64,000 nt of DNA, from assembly GCF_000014685.1 (NCBI RefSeq), contig NC_008321.1, positions 1,795,001-1,859,000 on the forward strand, written 5' to 3'. Position 1 is the first letter of the stretch. Each line of letters starts with the position of its first letter. Under the pieces are notes generated by a model. The model made no database searches and was not told the DNA's origin. It saw only the letters and a list, made by a program, of their open reading frames with translations. Of the stretch, positions 28,268-36,798 are shown in pieces. The position numbers and the translations under genes are program-made. This DNA is from Shewanella sp. MR-4. GTDB lineage: Bacteria > Pseudomonadota > Gammaproteobacteria > Enterobacterales > Shewanellaceae.

Positions 28268-28295
28268 TATCTTAGCTTGTAGGGAATAGCTACGA

Positions 28296-28811
28296 TTAGA
28301 AGGTCGAGGTATCACTAAATACGCCGACTTTTAAATCGGTCGCACTATAGATTTGACGACCATCGACTTCAAGGATGGCGTCGGCAATACCCATGACTAA
28401 TTTACGATGAATAGTACGCTTGATGTTTAGCTTGTAAGTCACTTTTTTCGCGCCAGGTAACACTTGTCCGGTAAATTTCACTTCACCTACGCCCAGTGCG
28501 CGGCCTTTACCCTCGGCGCCTTCCCAACCGAGGTAAAAACCTACTAACTGCCACATAGCGTCTAAGCCTAAACAACCTGGCATTACTGGGTCGCTGATGA
28601 AGTGGCAGCCAAAGAACCATAGGTCTGGATTAATATCGAGTTCAGCAACAATTTCACCTTTGCCAAATTCGCCGCCATTATCGTTAATGGTGATTATCCT
28701 GTCGATCATCAGCATATTATCTACGGGTAGACGAGGCGAGTTTGGCCCAAATAATTTCCCATGGCCACAGGCGATGAGTTCTTCTTTATTGAAACTGTTT
28801 GCTTTATTCAT
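28296..28811 (-). CDS. fabA: 3-hydroxydecanoyl-ACP dehydratase/isomerase FabA
   Basis: 171 aa. Catalytic His70 (WFFGCHF) and Asp84 (GCLGLDAMWQL) are in place, and the N-terminus HGKLFG and PRLPVDNMLMIDRI are family hallmarks. It makes trans-2-decenoyl-ACP and isomerises it to cis-3-decenoyl-ACP, opening unsaturated fatty acid synthesis, important for membrane fluidity in a cold-tolerant organism. A FabR-like palindrome lies 36 nt upstream. lonH follows upstream on the same strand. Confidence 0.97.
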   Translation of the reverse strand: MNKANSFNKEELIACGHGKLFGPNSPRLPVDNMLMIDRIITINDNGGEFGKGEIVAELDINPDLWFFGCHFISDPVMPGCLGLDAMWQLVGFYLGWEGAEGKGRALGVGEVKFTGQVLPGAKKVTYKLNIKRTIHRKLVMGIADAILEVDGRQIYSATDLKVGVFSDTSTF

Positions 28812-28846
28812 TGTTTTACTACTCCAGCAATAAGAGCGCCAAGATT

Positions 28847-28864
28847 AGCGAACACGTGTAAGCT
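28847..28864 (-). promoter_or_regulatory. FabR-like operator upstream of fabA
   Basis: Minus strand AGCTTACACGTGTTCGCT, an imperfect palindrome around ACACGTGT. I recall the E. coli FabR site at fabA/fabB as AGCGTACA..TGTTCGCT; this matches at nearly all positions. It sits between the end of lonH and the fabA start codon, where the promoter must be. Predicts repression of fabA by FabR in response to unsaturated acyl pools. Confidence 0.7.
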
Positions 28865-28884
28865 AAACAACTCCGATCAGCTAA

Positions 28885-30633
28885 TTAATGGCGAAATAAT
28901 CCCAGTTTTGCGAGTAACCTCGTCATAAAACTAATTTCTTCCTCGCCGTTCCCCGCGAGCTTATCGAGCCGTTCTTGCACTAGGCCATACAAGGAGTCTG
29001 CAGGGAAGTCATTATCCTCATTGGCAACCCCTGCTGGCATCTGCATCAATAGCTCCACCGCTTCGTCCATATGCTCAATGGCATAGATATGGAATTGGCC
29101 TTTGCCTACAGCTGTAATGACTTTCGGGTGTAGGTTAAGCTGCAGAACGTTCGACTTAGGCATAATCACGCCCTGTTCACCCGTGAGACCACGACGTTCA
29201 CACAAATTGAAAAAGCCTTCAATTTTCTCATTTATGCCGCCAATCGCTTGCACATTGCCAAATTGATCCAACGCGCCAGTAATCGCGAGCGACTGAATAA
29301 TCGGCTGTTCGGCAATCGCCGACATCAAACAACAATACTCTGCGAGCGAGGCGCTATCACCATCGATCTCTTGATAGGACTGTTCGAATACGATGTTGGC
29401 ATTAAGGTGTAGCGGAGCATCACGACCAAAAATGCGATACAAACAGGCAGAAAGGATCATCATGCCCTTGGCGTGGATATTGCCACCTAGCTCGGACTTT
29501 CTTTCAATGTCTGCCACTTCGCCATCACCATAGTGCACGGTTGCGGTGATCCGCGCGGGTTCGCCGTAACTATGGTCAATCGCATCGATAACCGTTAGGC
29601 CATTAATCTGACCTACCATAGCGCCTTCAGTTGGCAGATTTATGAAATTGTCATCAAAACTCTGCCCAGAAAACTCCTCAGAGCTGTTATGGCGATAGTT
29701 AGCTTGCTCGAGCGCGTGTTCAACACTGGCGGCATTGATGCTGGGTTTCCCGCTATACACCTTAGCCTGAGCCATTAATTGGGCAAAATCGAGCATCGAC
29801 AGGCTTAAACGGCGTTGATGCTCGGTTAATCTTGCGCTGTGTCTAAACAGTGGCGCAAGGCTCGATTGTTCTAGGCTAACCTCAACGCTCTGAGCCACGG
29901 CTTGTAACCAACTGGCATATTGCACTTCTTTAAAGCGGGTCAGATCGAGTTCACTCGCCAGCTCTGCCAGCAGGCTAAAGTGACGCTGAAATTCCCAGTC
30001 TTCGGAGCGGACTTGGCTGTAGATTAAGCCTGCGCCGATAAGAATGATTTTACAATTTAACGGAATAGGGCTTAGGTGACTGCTTATCTGATACTCTTTT
30101 TGTGTCAGAATTTGCATCACCAGATCCCATAGGCTTTCGCGTTTCCACAGAGATTCGGCGCAGATAAACACATAGTGGCACTGGGCGAGGGCACCGGGTT
30201 GATACTGACTGCCATTTGCCGATTGCACCATACGGCCGAGAAGATCAGCACGGCGGATATTGCCACTCAGGTAACGGTAACTGACATTTTTTTCAGCAAT
30301 CGCGTCTTGGTTATCAAGCGGCGCTTCGTATTGCCAACGAAATGGTACGGTTTTCCCCACTGGCTGGGCCGCCACTAAATAGGCGGTGGGTAACGGCTCG
30401 ACCGTTTCCATTAGGGCTTGCATGATTAATTGTCGGTCGATGCCCGGAAAATCGGCGAGATACAGCTGTTGATCGGCAATGGCGTTATGTAACTTAAAGG
30501 CATCCAATACACGTTCTTGCCCTAAAAGCAGGGTTTTTAATCCTGTGGCCGATTGCGGCAGGGTAGGAAGGTTAAATTCAGGCGCGAGTGAGGATGATGG
30601 TATCAAGAGTGAATTCATATAAGCATTTACCAT
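28885..30633 (-). CDS. lonH: Lon-related putative protease LonH/YcbZ
   Basis: 582 aa. The C-terminal half is an S16 Lon protease domain with the catalytic dyad S427 (IDGDSASLAEY) and K470 (GGINEKIEG), 43 residues apart as in Lon. The N-terminal half is AAA-like but degenerate: LADFPGIDRQ stands where a Walker A would be, so ATP use is doubtful, as in E. coli YcbZ. Substrates unknown. Sits upstream of fabA on the same strand with 73 nt between them. An alternative start at 30618 cannot be excluded; neither has a good ribosome site. Confidence 0.88.
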   Translation of the reverse strand: MVNAYMNSLLIPSSSLAPEFNLPTLPQSATGLKTLLLGQERVLDAFKLHNAIADQQLYLADFPGIDRQLIMQALMETVEPLPTAYLVAAQPVGKTVPFRWQYEAPLDNQDAIAEKNVSYRYLSGNIRRADLLGRMVQSANGSQYQPGALAQCHYVFICAESLWKRESLWDLVMQILTQKEYQISSHLSPIPLNCKIILIGAGLIYSQVRSEDWEFQRHFSLLAELASELDLTRFKEVQYASWLQAVAQSVEVSLEQSSLAPLFRHSARLTEHQRRLSLSMLDFAQLMAQAKVYSGKPSINAASVEHALEQANYRHNSSEEFSGQSFDDNFINLPTEGAMVGQINGLTVIDAIDHSYGEPARITATVHYGDGEVADIERKSELGGNIHAKGMMILSACLYRIFGRDAPLHLNANIVFEQSYQEIDGDSASLAEYCCLMSAIAEQPIIQSLAITGALDQFGNVQAIGGINEKIEGFFNLCERRGLTGEQGVIMPKSNVLQLNLHPKVITAVGKGQFHIYAIEHMDEAVELLMQMPAGVANEDNDFPADSLYGLVQERLDKLAGNGEEEISFMTRLLAKLGLFRH

Positions 30634-30799
30634 GAAAAGTTACCGCGATTTTACCATACCAAGACGGCAAGTCTCTTACTGTATAGGTGTTTTTGCGTTG
30701 GTTTACTCAGATATTGCTGAAAATTTGTTGGCTATTTGCCTGAAAAAACATCTTGGTGAGCATAAGATGAGCATTTGACACAATATTGAAAAATTGCTG

Positions 30800-30828
30800 T
30801 TTACAAGCACCGATGATGCTTATATTAT
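30800..30828 (+). promoter_or_regulatory. tRNA-Ser promoter 1
   Basis: TTTACA (30800-30805), 17-bp spacer, TATTAT (30823-30828), 11 nt before the tRNA. The same hexamers and spacing precede the second tRNA-Ser. Confidence 0.7.
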
Positions 30829-30839
30829 TTGCGCCATTC

Positions 30840-30930
30840 GGAGGGGTGGCAGAGTGGTTTAATGCACCGGTCTTGAAAACCGGCGTGGGTTTATAGCCCA
30901 CCCAGGGTTCAAATCCCTGCTCCTCCGCCA
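30840..30930 (+). tRNA. tRNA-Ser (TGA)
   Basis: 91 nt with encoded CCA and a long variable arm (CGTGGGTTTATAGCCCACC). Anticodon TGA in GGTCTTGAAAACC. Identical to the second copy at 31727-31817. Confidence 0.96.
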
Positions 30931-31168
30931 TATTTTACGGAAAAGCCATCAGCAATGATGGCTTTTTTGTTTCTGCAATTTAGGAAGTTGAACCCTAGGG
31001 TTCCTCATTCTTAGCGCCGCTCCTCGGCCATATTTCACGAAATGCCATCGGCGATGATGGTTTTTTTGTTTCTGTAATTTAGGAAGTTGAACCCTTGGGT
31101 TCCTCATTCTTAGCGCAGCTCCTCCACCATCTTCCACTTAATGCCATCAGCGGTGATGGTGTTTTTGT
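30919..31168 (+). repeat. tandem repeat of tRNA-Ser 3' end plus hairpin
   Basis: Starting in the tRNA acceptor arm, a unit of about 100 nt recurs three times. Each begins with GCTCCTC.GCCAT (30919, 31019, 31118; the third with CACCAT), continues into a terminator-like hairpin (GCCATC.GC.ATGATGG + T run) and a GGAAGTTGAACCC..GGGTTCCTCATTC element. Copies diverge progressively; the third is truncated. The unit is like the rtT repeats after E. coli tyrT in design, though not in sequence. Short open frames on the other strand here merely read the repeat. Confidence 0.85.
30941..30969 (+). terminator. tRNA-Ser terminator
   Basis: AAAAGCCATCA-GCAA-TGATGGCTTTTTTG. Diverged second and third hairpin copies lie near 31040-31069 and 31141-31167. 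Confidence 0.88.
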
Positions 31169-31685
31169 TTATAGAATTTAAACCTAGGTTCTGCATACGA
31201 ACCTTGTCAGCTTTTTTTTCTGCATTTGAGAGTTATCTGAATAGAGCCCGCCCTATCAACTCAGTGTTGTTTGGCAGATGGGGGGTACTCGGACTCGCTT
31301 GGGCGATACGAATACCTATTTGCTATAGTTAATGTTCATTTGCTTAAGCAAACTCGTATTTGCCTTGAGGGTTTCTTCCCACCTTTTTAACTACTTATGA
31401 GTGCAGGCATCTACATAGCCAATTTGCTTTCACACGCATATTGCGCTTTGATTCGCGCGACTTTTTATTAAATGCCTATTTCGGCTATATAAAGTGGCTA
31501 CTTTAAGGGGCTGTCGAGTTAAGAGGGCGAGTTTATTGAACGCAGCCTGTTTGCGCCTCAGTAGCCATAAGTGCCACCTTAAGTGTGAATACAGGGACTT
31601 TTGGGTGAAGATTAGACGTTATTCGATGGTTTTATCGACGACTGCATATCAAATCGCCAATCAATTCAATTAATAATAAATTTAG
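31169..31685. other. intergenic, no gene seen
   Basis: About 520 nt between the repeat tail and the second tRNA-Ser promoter. No open frame of merit on either strand, no ribosome site, and no repeat match to the flanks. It may be decayed duplicated DNA. Confidence 0.4.
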
Positions 31686-31686
31686 G

Positions 31687-31715
31687 TTTACAACCCGAGG
31701 GGAGATAGCTATTAT
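31687..31715 (+). promoter_or_regulatory. tRNA-Ser promoter 2
   Basis: TTTACA (31687-31692), 17-bp spacer, TATTAT (31710-31715), then a GC-containing discriminator CTCGCTCG. Twin of promoter 1. Confidence 0.72.
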
Positions 31716-31726
31716 CTCGCTCGTTC

Positions 31727-31817
31727 GGAGGGGTGGCAGAGTGGTTTAATGCACCGGTCTTGAAAACCGGCGTGGGTTTATAGCCCACCCAGGGTTCAAA
31801 TCCCTGCTCCTCCGCCA
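31727..31817 (+). tRNA. tRNA-Ser (TGA)
   Basis: 91 nt, identical to the copy at 30840-30930; long variable arm, CCA encoded. Confidence 0.96.
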
Positions 31818-31827
31818 TATTCTACGG

Positions 31828-31856
31828 AAAAGCCATCAGCAATGATGGCTTTTTTG
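31828..31856 (+). terminator. tRNA-Ser terminator, second locus
   Basis: AAAAGCCATCAGCAATGATGGC then TTTTTTGTTTTT; same as after the first copy. A single trailing tRNA-3'-end repeat (GCAGCTCCTTCGTCAAATG, 31902-31920) follows. Confidence 0.88.
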
Positions 31857-31920
31857 TTTTTGGCATTCCGGAAGTTGAACCCTAGGGTTCCTCATGTTAA
31901 GCGCAGCTCCTTCGTCAAAT

Positions 31921-32220
31921 GCAATCCAAAGACCGCTAAACTATTCTTTGTCTTTTACATTTTAGTCTTCCATTCTCAGGGTTTAAAACTCGTCGCGTTG
32001 AGCTTTGCCTTGGTAAATTGCCGCGAATACCTAAATCTTCAGCGGCTTATACGCGAGTTTCAAACTGGGGCTATGTGTCAGTTGTTCCTTTAAATATCAT
32101 CTAGTTAACAATATTCATTTTATGCTTTGCGAAATGCCATTGTTGGGCTAAATTACCCTGATAACCTATATTCCGGTTGCGGTATTCTGATTTGACTACA
32201 CTGTGTTAGTCGACATTGGT
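31921..32220. other. uvrY upstream region, no gene seen
   Basis: About 300 nt between the trailing tRNA-Ser repeat and uvrY. An open frame spanning 31842-32093 reads through the terminator and repeat and is not credible. The uvrY promoter must lie here; no strong hexamer pair identified. Confidence 0.4.
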
Positions 32221-32236
32221 TAAAGGTGGATAAAAG

Positions 32237-32881
32237 TTGATATCGATATATTTAGTTGACGACCATGAGCTTGTAAGAACTGGGATCCGCCGCATCTTAG
32301 AAGATGAACGTGGGATCAAAGTCGTGGGAGAAGCGCCAGATGGCGAGACCGCGGTACAGTGGGCGAGACAAAATGAAGCCGATGTCATCTTAATGGACAT
32401 GAATATGCCTGGGATGGGCGGGCTCGAAGCCACACGTAAGATTTTACGTTATCAGCCCCATGCCAAGATTATTGTATTAACGGTGCATACTGAAGATCCT
32501 TTCCCCAGTAAAGTGATGCAGGCGGGCGCGTCTGGTTATTTAACCAAAGGGGCAACGCCACCTGAGGTATTGCAAGCGATACGTCAGGTTTCCCGTGGGC
32601 AGCGCTATCTATCCCCAGAAATTGCTCAACAAATGGCATTGAGCCAATTCAACCCTGCCGATGAGAATCCGTTTAAAGCCTTGTCCGAACGTGAGCTGCA
32701 AATTATGTTGATGATCACCAATGGTGAAAAGGTCAATGATATTTCGGAGCAGCTCAACTTAAGCCCAAAAACCGTTAACAGTTACCGTTATCGCTTGTTT
32801 GCGAAGCTTGGGATCAGTGGCGATGTGGAGCTGACCCGTTTAGCGATCCGCTATAAAATGTTAGATGCAGGCCATTTCTAA
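32237..32881 (+). CDS. uvrY: response regulator UvrY (GacA/FixJ family)
   Basis: 214 aa, TTG start with AAGGTGGA 7 nt upstream. Receiver domain with D8, D9 and phosphoacceptor D54 (VILMDMNMPG), T82/K104 region (LTVHT, TKGA), then a LuxR-type HTH (about 145-205, LSERELQIMLMITNGEKVNDISEQLNLSPKTVNSYRYRLF). Partner of the BarA sensor; activates csr small RNAs in gammaproteobacteria. Followed by uvrC as in E. coli. No csrB-like RNA was noticed in this window. Confidence 0.95.
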   Translation: MISIYLVDDHELVRTGIRRILEDERGIKVVGEAPDGETAVQWARQNEADVILMDMNMPGMGGLEATRKILRYQPHAKIIVLTVHTEDPFPSKVMQAGASGYLTKGATPPEVLQAIRQVSRGQRYLSPEIAQQMALSQFNPADENPFKALSERELQIMLMITNGEKVNDISEQLNLSPKTVNSYRYRLFAKLGISGDVELTRLAIRYKMLDAGHF

Positions 32882-32990
32882 TGGCTGCTTGTGTCAATGG
32901 TTCTAGCATTAATTAAGTGTTAGTTGTGAGTGTGAAGACGATTTATCAAATTGTGTTGAAGACGGTGAGTAAAAGAGTGGGTGTATAACG

Positions 32991-34820
32991 ATGTCGACAG
33001 GTTTTAACGCCCAGAGTTTTTTACGCACAGTTTCATCCTCTGCAGGGGTTTATCGCATGTATGACGTCAAAGGTGACGTCATCTATGTGGGTAAAGCTAA
33101 AGATCTTAAGAAGCGCTTATCCTCCTATTTTCGTAAAAACCTTGGGAATGTGAAAACCCAGGCGCTGGTGTCCCATATCCATCATATCGATGTGACGCTG
33201 ACCCACAGTGAGACCGATGCGCTGCTGCTTGAAAATGACTATATCAAGCAGTACATGCCCAAATACAATGTGTTACTGCGGGACGATAAGTCATACCCTT
33301 ATATTTTCTTGAGTCAACACGAGCATCCACGCCTTGCATACCATCGCGGGCCGCAGCGGGAGAAGGGCTATTACTTTGGGCCTTATCCCAATGGCGGCGC
33401 GGTGCGCGAAAGTTTGCACTTGATGCAAAAGCTGTTTCCTATTCGCCAGTGTGATGATCTCTATTATAAATCCCGCACTCGTCCCTGCCTGCAATACCAG
33501 TTATCCCGTTGCAGCGCGCCTTGCGTCGGTAAGGTCAGTAATGCGGAGTATGATGAGCAGGTTAAACTCGCCAGTTTGTTCCTAAAGGGAAAAGATAAGC
33601 AAGTTATCAGTGAGCTCGTGGCTAAGATGGAAGAGGCCGCCGAGCAGCAAGCCTATGAGCAAGCCGCGCGCTTTCGCGATCAAATTATGGCGCTGCGCCG
33701 CGTGGCCGAGCAGCAAGAAGTCTCGGGCAATACCGGGGATATGGATGTTATCGGCGTGCATTACGCCTCGGGCATCGCTTGTTTTCACCTGTTATTTATC
33801 CGCGAAGGTAAAATTTTTGGTAGCCGCAGCTATTATCCAACGGTGCCCGCGCAAACGGATATTGAAGAAGTCTTACGTTCCTTCCTGCTACAGTTTTATT
33901 TAAATGCCGATATTCAACGCACCATTCCTAAGGAAGTGGTGATAAGCCATCACTTTGAAGAATTGCATGAGCTAGAGGCGGCCGTCTCTGAGGCGTTAAA
34001 CAAAAAGTTCAGCATCAAAACCAATGTGCGCGCCGATAGGGCAAGCTTTTTGCGCCTTGCGCTAACTAATGCCACCAATGCGGTGATGACGCGTCTGTCC
34101 CATAAAAACACCGTTGAACAACGTTTTGTCTTGTTGGAGGAGATTCTCGAACTCAATGCGCCGATCCAGCGCATGGAGTGTTTCGATATCAGCCATACCA
34201 TGGGGGAGAGTACGGTAGCCTCTTGCGTGGTGTTTAACCGCGAGGGGCCACATAAGGCCGAATACCGACGTTACAATATCGAAGGCATTACGCCCGGCGA
34301 TGATTATGCCGCGATGAAACAAGCCATTAGTCGTCGATTTGATAAAATCGATGCCAGCGGCAAAATTCCTGACATCTTATTTATCGACGGTGGTTTGGGT
34401 CAGCTGCGTATCGCGCAGCAAATAGTGGATGAGAAATTCGTCAATTTAGATAAAGCGCCGCAACTGATTGGGGTGGCAAAGGGAGAGAGCCGTAAACCTG
34501 GGCTTGAAACCTTAATCTTTGGCGATACTGAAAGTAGCTTTTCCCTTGAAGATGACTCGCCAGCGCTGCACCTTATTCAACATATTCGCGATGAGTCTCA
34601 CCGCTTTGCGATTACAGGCCATCGCAATCGGCGCCAGAAAACCCGTAACACCTCGACGCTCGAATCCATTCCCGGCATTGGTCCTAAGCGGCGCAAGGCG
34701 TTATTGCAACATCTTGGTGGTTTACAGGAAGTGAAGGGCGCGAGTGTGGCCGAATTAGCGAAAGTGCCTGGTATTAGCATAGAAATGGCACAAACCATTC
34801 ATGATGCATTGCGAGGGTGA
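32991..34820 (+). CDS. uvrC: excinuclease ABC subunit C
   Basis: 609 aa. N-terminal GIY-YIG nuclease (SAGVYRMYDVKGDVIYVGKA, about 16-40) for the 3' incision, a Cys-rich segment (C..L.RC.APC, about 165-180), the UvrB-binding UVR domain (about 205-240), the RNase H-like 5' nuclease (RMECFDISHTMGESTVAS), and tandem HhH at the C-terminus (IPGIGPKRRKALL). Nucleotide excision repair. Operon uvrY-uvrC-pgsA. Confidence 0.97.
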   Translation: MSTGFNAQSFLRTVSSSAGVYRMYDVKGDVIYVGKAKDLKKRLSSYFRKNLGNVKTQALVSHIHHIDVTLTHSETDALLLENDYIKQYMPKYNVLLRDDKSYPYIFLSQHEHPRLAYHRGPQREKGYYFGPYPNGGAVRESLHLMQKLFPIRQCDDLYYKSRTRPCLQYQLSRCSAPCVGKVSNAEYDEQVKLASLFLKGKDKQVISELVAKMEEAAEQQAYEQAARFRDQIMALRRVAEQQEVSGNTGDMDVIGVHYASGIACFHLLFIREGKIFGSRSYYPTVPAQTDIEEVLRSFLLQFYLNADIQRTIPKEVVISHHFEELHELEAAVSEALNKKFSIKTNVRADRASFLRLALTNATNAVMTRLSHKNTVEQRFVLLEEILELNAPIQRMECFDISHTMGESTVASCVVFNREGPHKAEYRRYNIEGITPGDDYAAMKQAISRRFDKIDASGKIPDILFIDGGLGQLRIAQQIVDEKFVNLDKAPQLIGVAKGESRKPGLETLIFGDTESSFSLEDDSPALHLIQHIRDESHRFAITGHRNRRQKTRNTSTLESIPGIGPKRRKALLQHLGGLQEVKGASVAELAKVPGISIEMAQTIHDALRG

Positions 34821-34867
34821 TAAATTTAAGGCAAGATTGGCGCTGCTTTTGACTAACTGGTTCGATC

Positions 34868-35416
34868 ATGCCGTTTAACTTACCTATAGCATTAACCCTT
34901 TTCAGGCTTTTTTTACTGCCCATCTTCGTGGTGCTCTTTTATCTGCCGTACAGTTGGACTCCCTTCGTTGCTGCTTTTGTGTTTTGGCTCGCCGCTATTA
35001 CCGATGCCTTGGATGGCTATGCCGCCCGTAAGCTCAAGCAACTCACGCGTTTTGGTGCCTTTCTTGATCCGGTTGCCGATAAACTGATGGTGATCACCGC
35101 GCTCGTGTTATTAGTTGATCAATATGCCGATATTTGGTTAACGTTGCCGGCACTGTTTATGATTGGTCGTGAAATTGTAATTTCAGCGCTGCGTGAATGG
35201 ATGGCTGAATTAGGTAAGCGCGGGACGGTTGCGGTTTCTTGGATCGGCAAATATAAAACGGCGGCGCAGATGGTGGCGATTATTGGCCTGATCTGGCAAT
35301 ACAACCCACTAATGATCCAAGCCGCATTTGTGCTGTTATATATCGCTGCCGTGTTAACCTTCTGGTCAATGATGAGCTACATTTTAGCCGCCTGGAAAGA
35401 TTTAACGGCCGAATAG
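34868..35416 (+). CDS. pgsA: CDP-diacylglycerol-glycerol-3-phosphate 3-phosphatidyltransferase
   Basis: 182 aa with about five membrane helices. The CDP-alcohol phosphotransferase motif is complete: D-A-L-D-G-Y-A-A-R followed by G-A-F-L-D-P-V-A-D at about residues 41-69. It makes phosphatidylglycerol phosphate for PG and cardiolipin. Follows uvrC by 48 nt and is followed by tRNA-Gly-Cys-Leu, the same order as E. coli uvrC-pgsA-glyW-cysT-leuZ. Confidence 0.96.
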   Translation: MPFNLPIALTLFRLFLLPIFVVLFYLPYSWTPFVAAFVFWLAAITDALDGYAARKLKQLTRFGAFLDPVADKLMVITALVLLVDQYADIWLTLPALFMIGREIVISALREWMAELGKRGTVAVSWIGKYKTAAQMVAIIGLIWQYNPLMIQAAFVLLYIAAVLTFWSMMSYILAAWKDLTAE

Positions 35417-35478
35417 CGCAATAAAAGATCAAAGAGATTATTTAGTGCGCAAGCAGTAAGTTATCGATAAAACAGCGG

Positions 35479-35506
35479 TTGACACTGCATGGTAAATAGG
35501 TAGAAT
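35479..35506 (+). promoter_or_regulatory. promoter of tRNA Gly-Cys-Leu cluster
   Basis: TTGACA (35479-35484), 16-bp spacer, TAGAAT (35501-35506), followed by a C-rich discriminator GCCTCCCC, about 55 nt before tRNA-Gly. Confidence 0.75.
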
Positions 35507-35559
35507 GCCTCCCCGTAGACGAGAGACGAAGTGAAAACAAAATCTTAACTCTACATGAT

Positions 35560-35635
35560 GCGACATTAGCTCAGTTGGTAGAGCGATACCTTGCCAAGGT
35601 ATAGGTCATCGGTTCGAACCCGATATGTCGCTCCA
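35560..35635 (+). tRNA. tRNA-Gly (GCC)
   Basis: 76 nt, anticodon GCC in TACCTTGCCAAGGTA, CCA encoded. Confidence 0.96.
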
Positions 35636-35656
35636 ATCTAAAAGGATTGGAAAGAT

Positions 35657-35730
35657 GGCGCGATGGCAGAATGGCTATGCTGCGGATTGCAAATCCGTCG
35701 ATCTCGGTTCGACTCCGGGTCGCGCCTCCA
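35657..35730 (+). tRNA. tRNA-Cys (GCA)
   Basis: 74 nt, anticodon GCA in GGATTGCAAATCC, CCA encoded. Confidence 0.96.
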
Positions 35731-35778
35731 TAATTAAGATATTAATGACACGATTCCTGTCGTTAATATAAAGAGTTT

Positions 35779-35865
35779 GCCCGAGTGGTGGAATCGGTAG
35801 ACACAAGGGATTTAAAATCCCTCGCTGGTAACAGCGTGCCAGTTCAAGTCTGGCCTCGGGTACCA
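35779..35865 (+). tRNA. tRNA-Leu (TAA)
   Basis: 87 nt, class II with long variable arm, anticodon TAA in GGGATTTAAAATCCC, CCA encoded. Confidence 0.96.
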
Positions 35866-35995
35866 TTATTATAATGGTGACAGCTCAAAGCGAGTTGAAG
35901 CGTTAAACTTCGTTTCCTATACATTGAAATATAAGTAGAAGAGCGAAGCAAAGAGTTAACAATATCATTAGCAATGCTTGCGATATTCAGAGTTT

Positions 35996-36082
35996 GCCCG
36001 AGTGGTGGAATCGGTAGACACAAGGGATTTAAAATCCCTCGCTGGTAACAGCGTGCCAGTTCAAGTCTGGCCTCGGGTACCA
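35996..36082 (+). tRNA. tRNA-Leu (TAA), second copy
   Basis: 87 nt, identical to the copy at 35779-35865. The 130-nt spacer between them is unrelated to other spacers. E. coli has a single leuZ here. Confidence 0.96.
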
Positions 36083-36103
36083 TTATTCTTAGTGAATAGT
36101 AAA

Positions 36104-36133
36104 TAAGCCTCGACATTAGTCGGGGCTTTTTTG
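36104..36133 (+). terminator. tRNA cluster terminator
   Basis: TAAGCCTCGAC-ATTA-GTCGGGGCTTTTTT. Confidence 0.88.
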
Positions 36134-36366
36134 CATCTACGGCTCTGATTTTTGGGTTTTGGTTTAAAGTGCCGTTTCTATCTTCTTCGCTAGAGCCACA
36201 GTTTCGCGCTTGCCACTTTTGTTTCAGGCGTTAGTCCTACCTTATAACCTACTTATTTCTCAACTTTATTTATCCAAACTGAGCTTGATAGCATCAAACT
36301 GAGCTGTTGTAGGCTGCGTTTGAGCGCTAAGGCTTATTGCTAAAGTGATGTCGTTAACCTTGTCCC
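36134..36366. other. intergenic, no gene seen
   Basis: About 230 nt between the tRNA terminator and the HU-gene terminator. No credible open frame, repeat or promoter found. Confidence 0.4.
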
Positions 36367-36367
36367 A

Positions 36368-36400
36368 TAAAAAAGCCCCGTGGTTTTCACGAGGCAATTT
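36368..36400 (-). terminator. terminator of the HU-family gene
   Basis: Minus strand GCCTCGTG-AAAA-CCACGGGGC then TTTTTT. Confidence 0.8.
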
Positions 36401-36415
36401 TACACATCCGCAATA

Positions 36416-36691
36416 CTACTCATTTATCGCTTGTTTTAGCGCTGTCGCGGCCTTAAAGCTTGGCTGGTTAAAGCCTGCAATCTCAATTGTCTCGCCAGTT
36501 TGCGGGTTTCGACCCGATTTAGGTAAATGATAACGTAATTCGAAGGTGCCAAATTGTGGCAGGAAGACTTTTTCACCTTCGCTTAAGGCGATATGGATCT
36601 GTTGTAGGATCTGTTCGACAACAGGTTTAGTGCTGGCCTGGGACTGTTCAAGCGAAGTGGCGATACGTTGGATAAGTTGTGCTTTGTTCAT
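36416..36691 (-). CDS. HU/IHF-family DNA-binding protein
   Basis: 91 aa. N-terminal helix pair (MNKAQLIQRIATSLEQSQASTKPVVEQILQQI), then LPQFGTFELRYHLPKSGRNPQTGETIEI, the beta arm with the GRNP-Q-T-G-E motif, and a C-terminal helix. It is neither a canonical HupA/B nor IhfA/B (the beta arm start and LRYHLPKS differ), so it is a divergent paralogue. Monocistronic. Sits at the edge of the AT-rich PIN/Mrr_N insert. Confidence 0.88.
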   Translation of the reverse strand: MNKAQLIQRIATSLEQSQASTKPVVEQILQQIHIALSEGEKVFLPQFGTFELRYHLPKSGRNPQTGETIEIAGFNQPSFKAATALKQAINE

Positions 36692-36798
36692 TGAAACCTC
36701 TGAATTCAGCGAAAGAGCAGGAAAGGGGAGTTATAACAAGCTCGGGATCAGATTGAAAGCCTAGGTTTACCAAAGCGGCTTAACTGCTGCTTTATTGG

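Noticed and set aside
30707..31332. ORFs across tRNA-Ser and its tail repeats
   Set aside because: They read tRNA and terminator repeats, with repeated peptide segments that merely mirror the DNA repeat.
35675..36116. ORFs over tRNA-Cys and tRNA-Leu
   Set aside because: They are antisense to the tRNA genes ('MVPEARLELARCYQRGILNPLC'), another annotation artefact.
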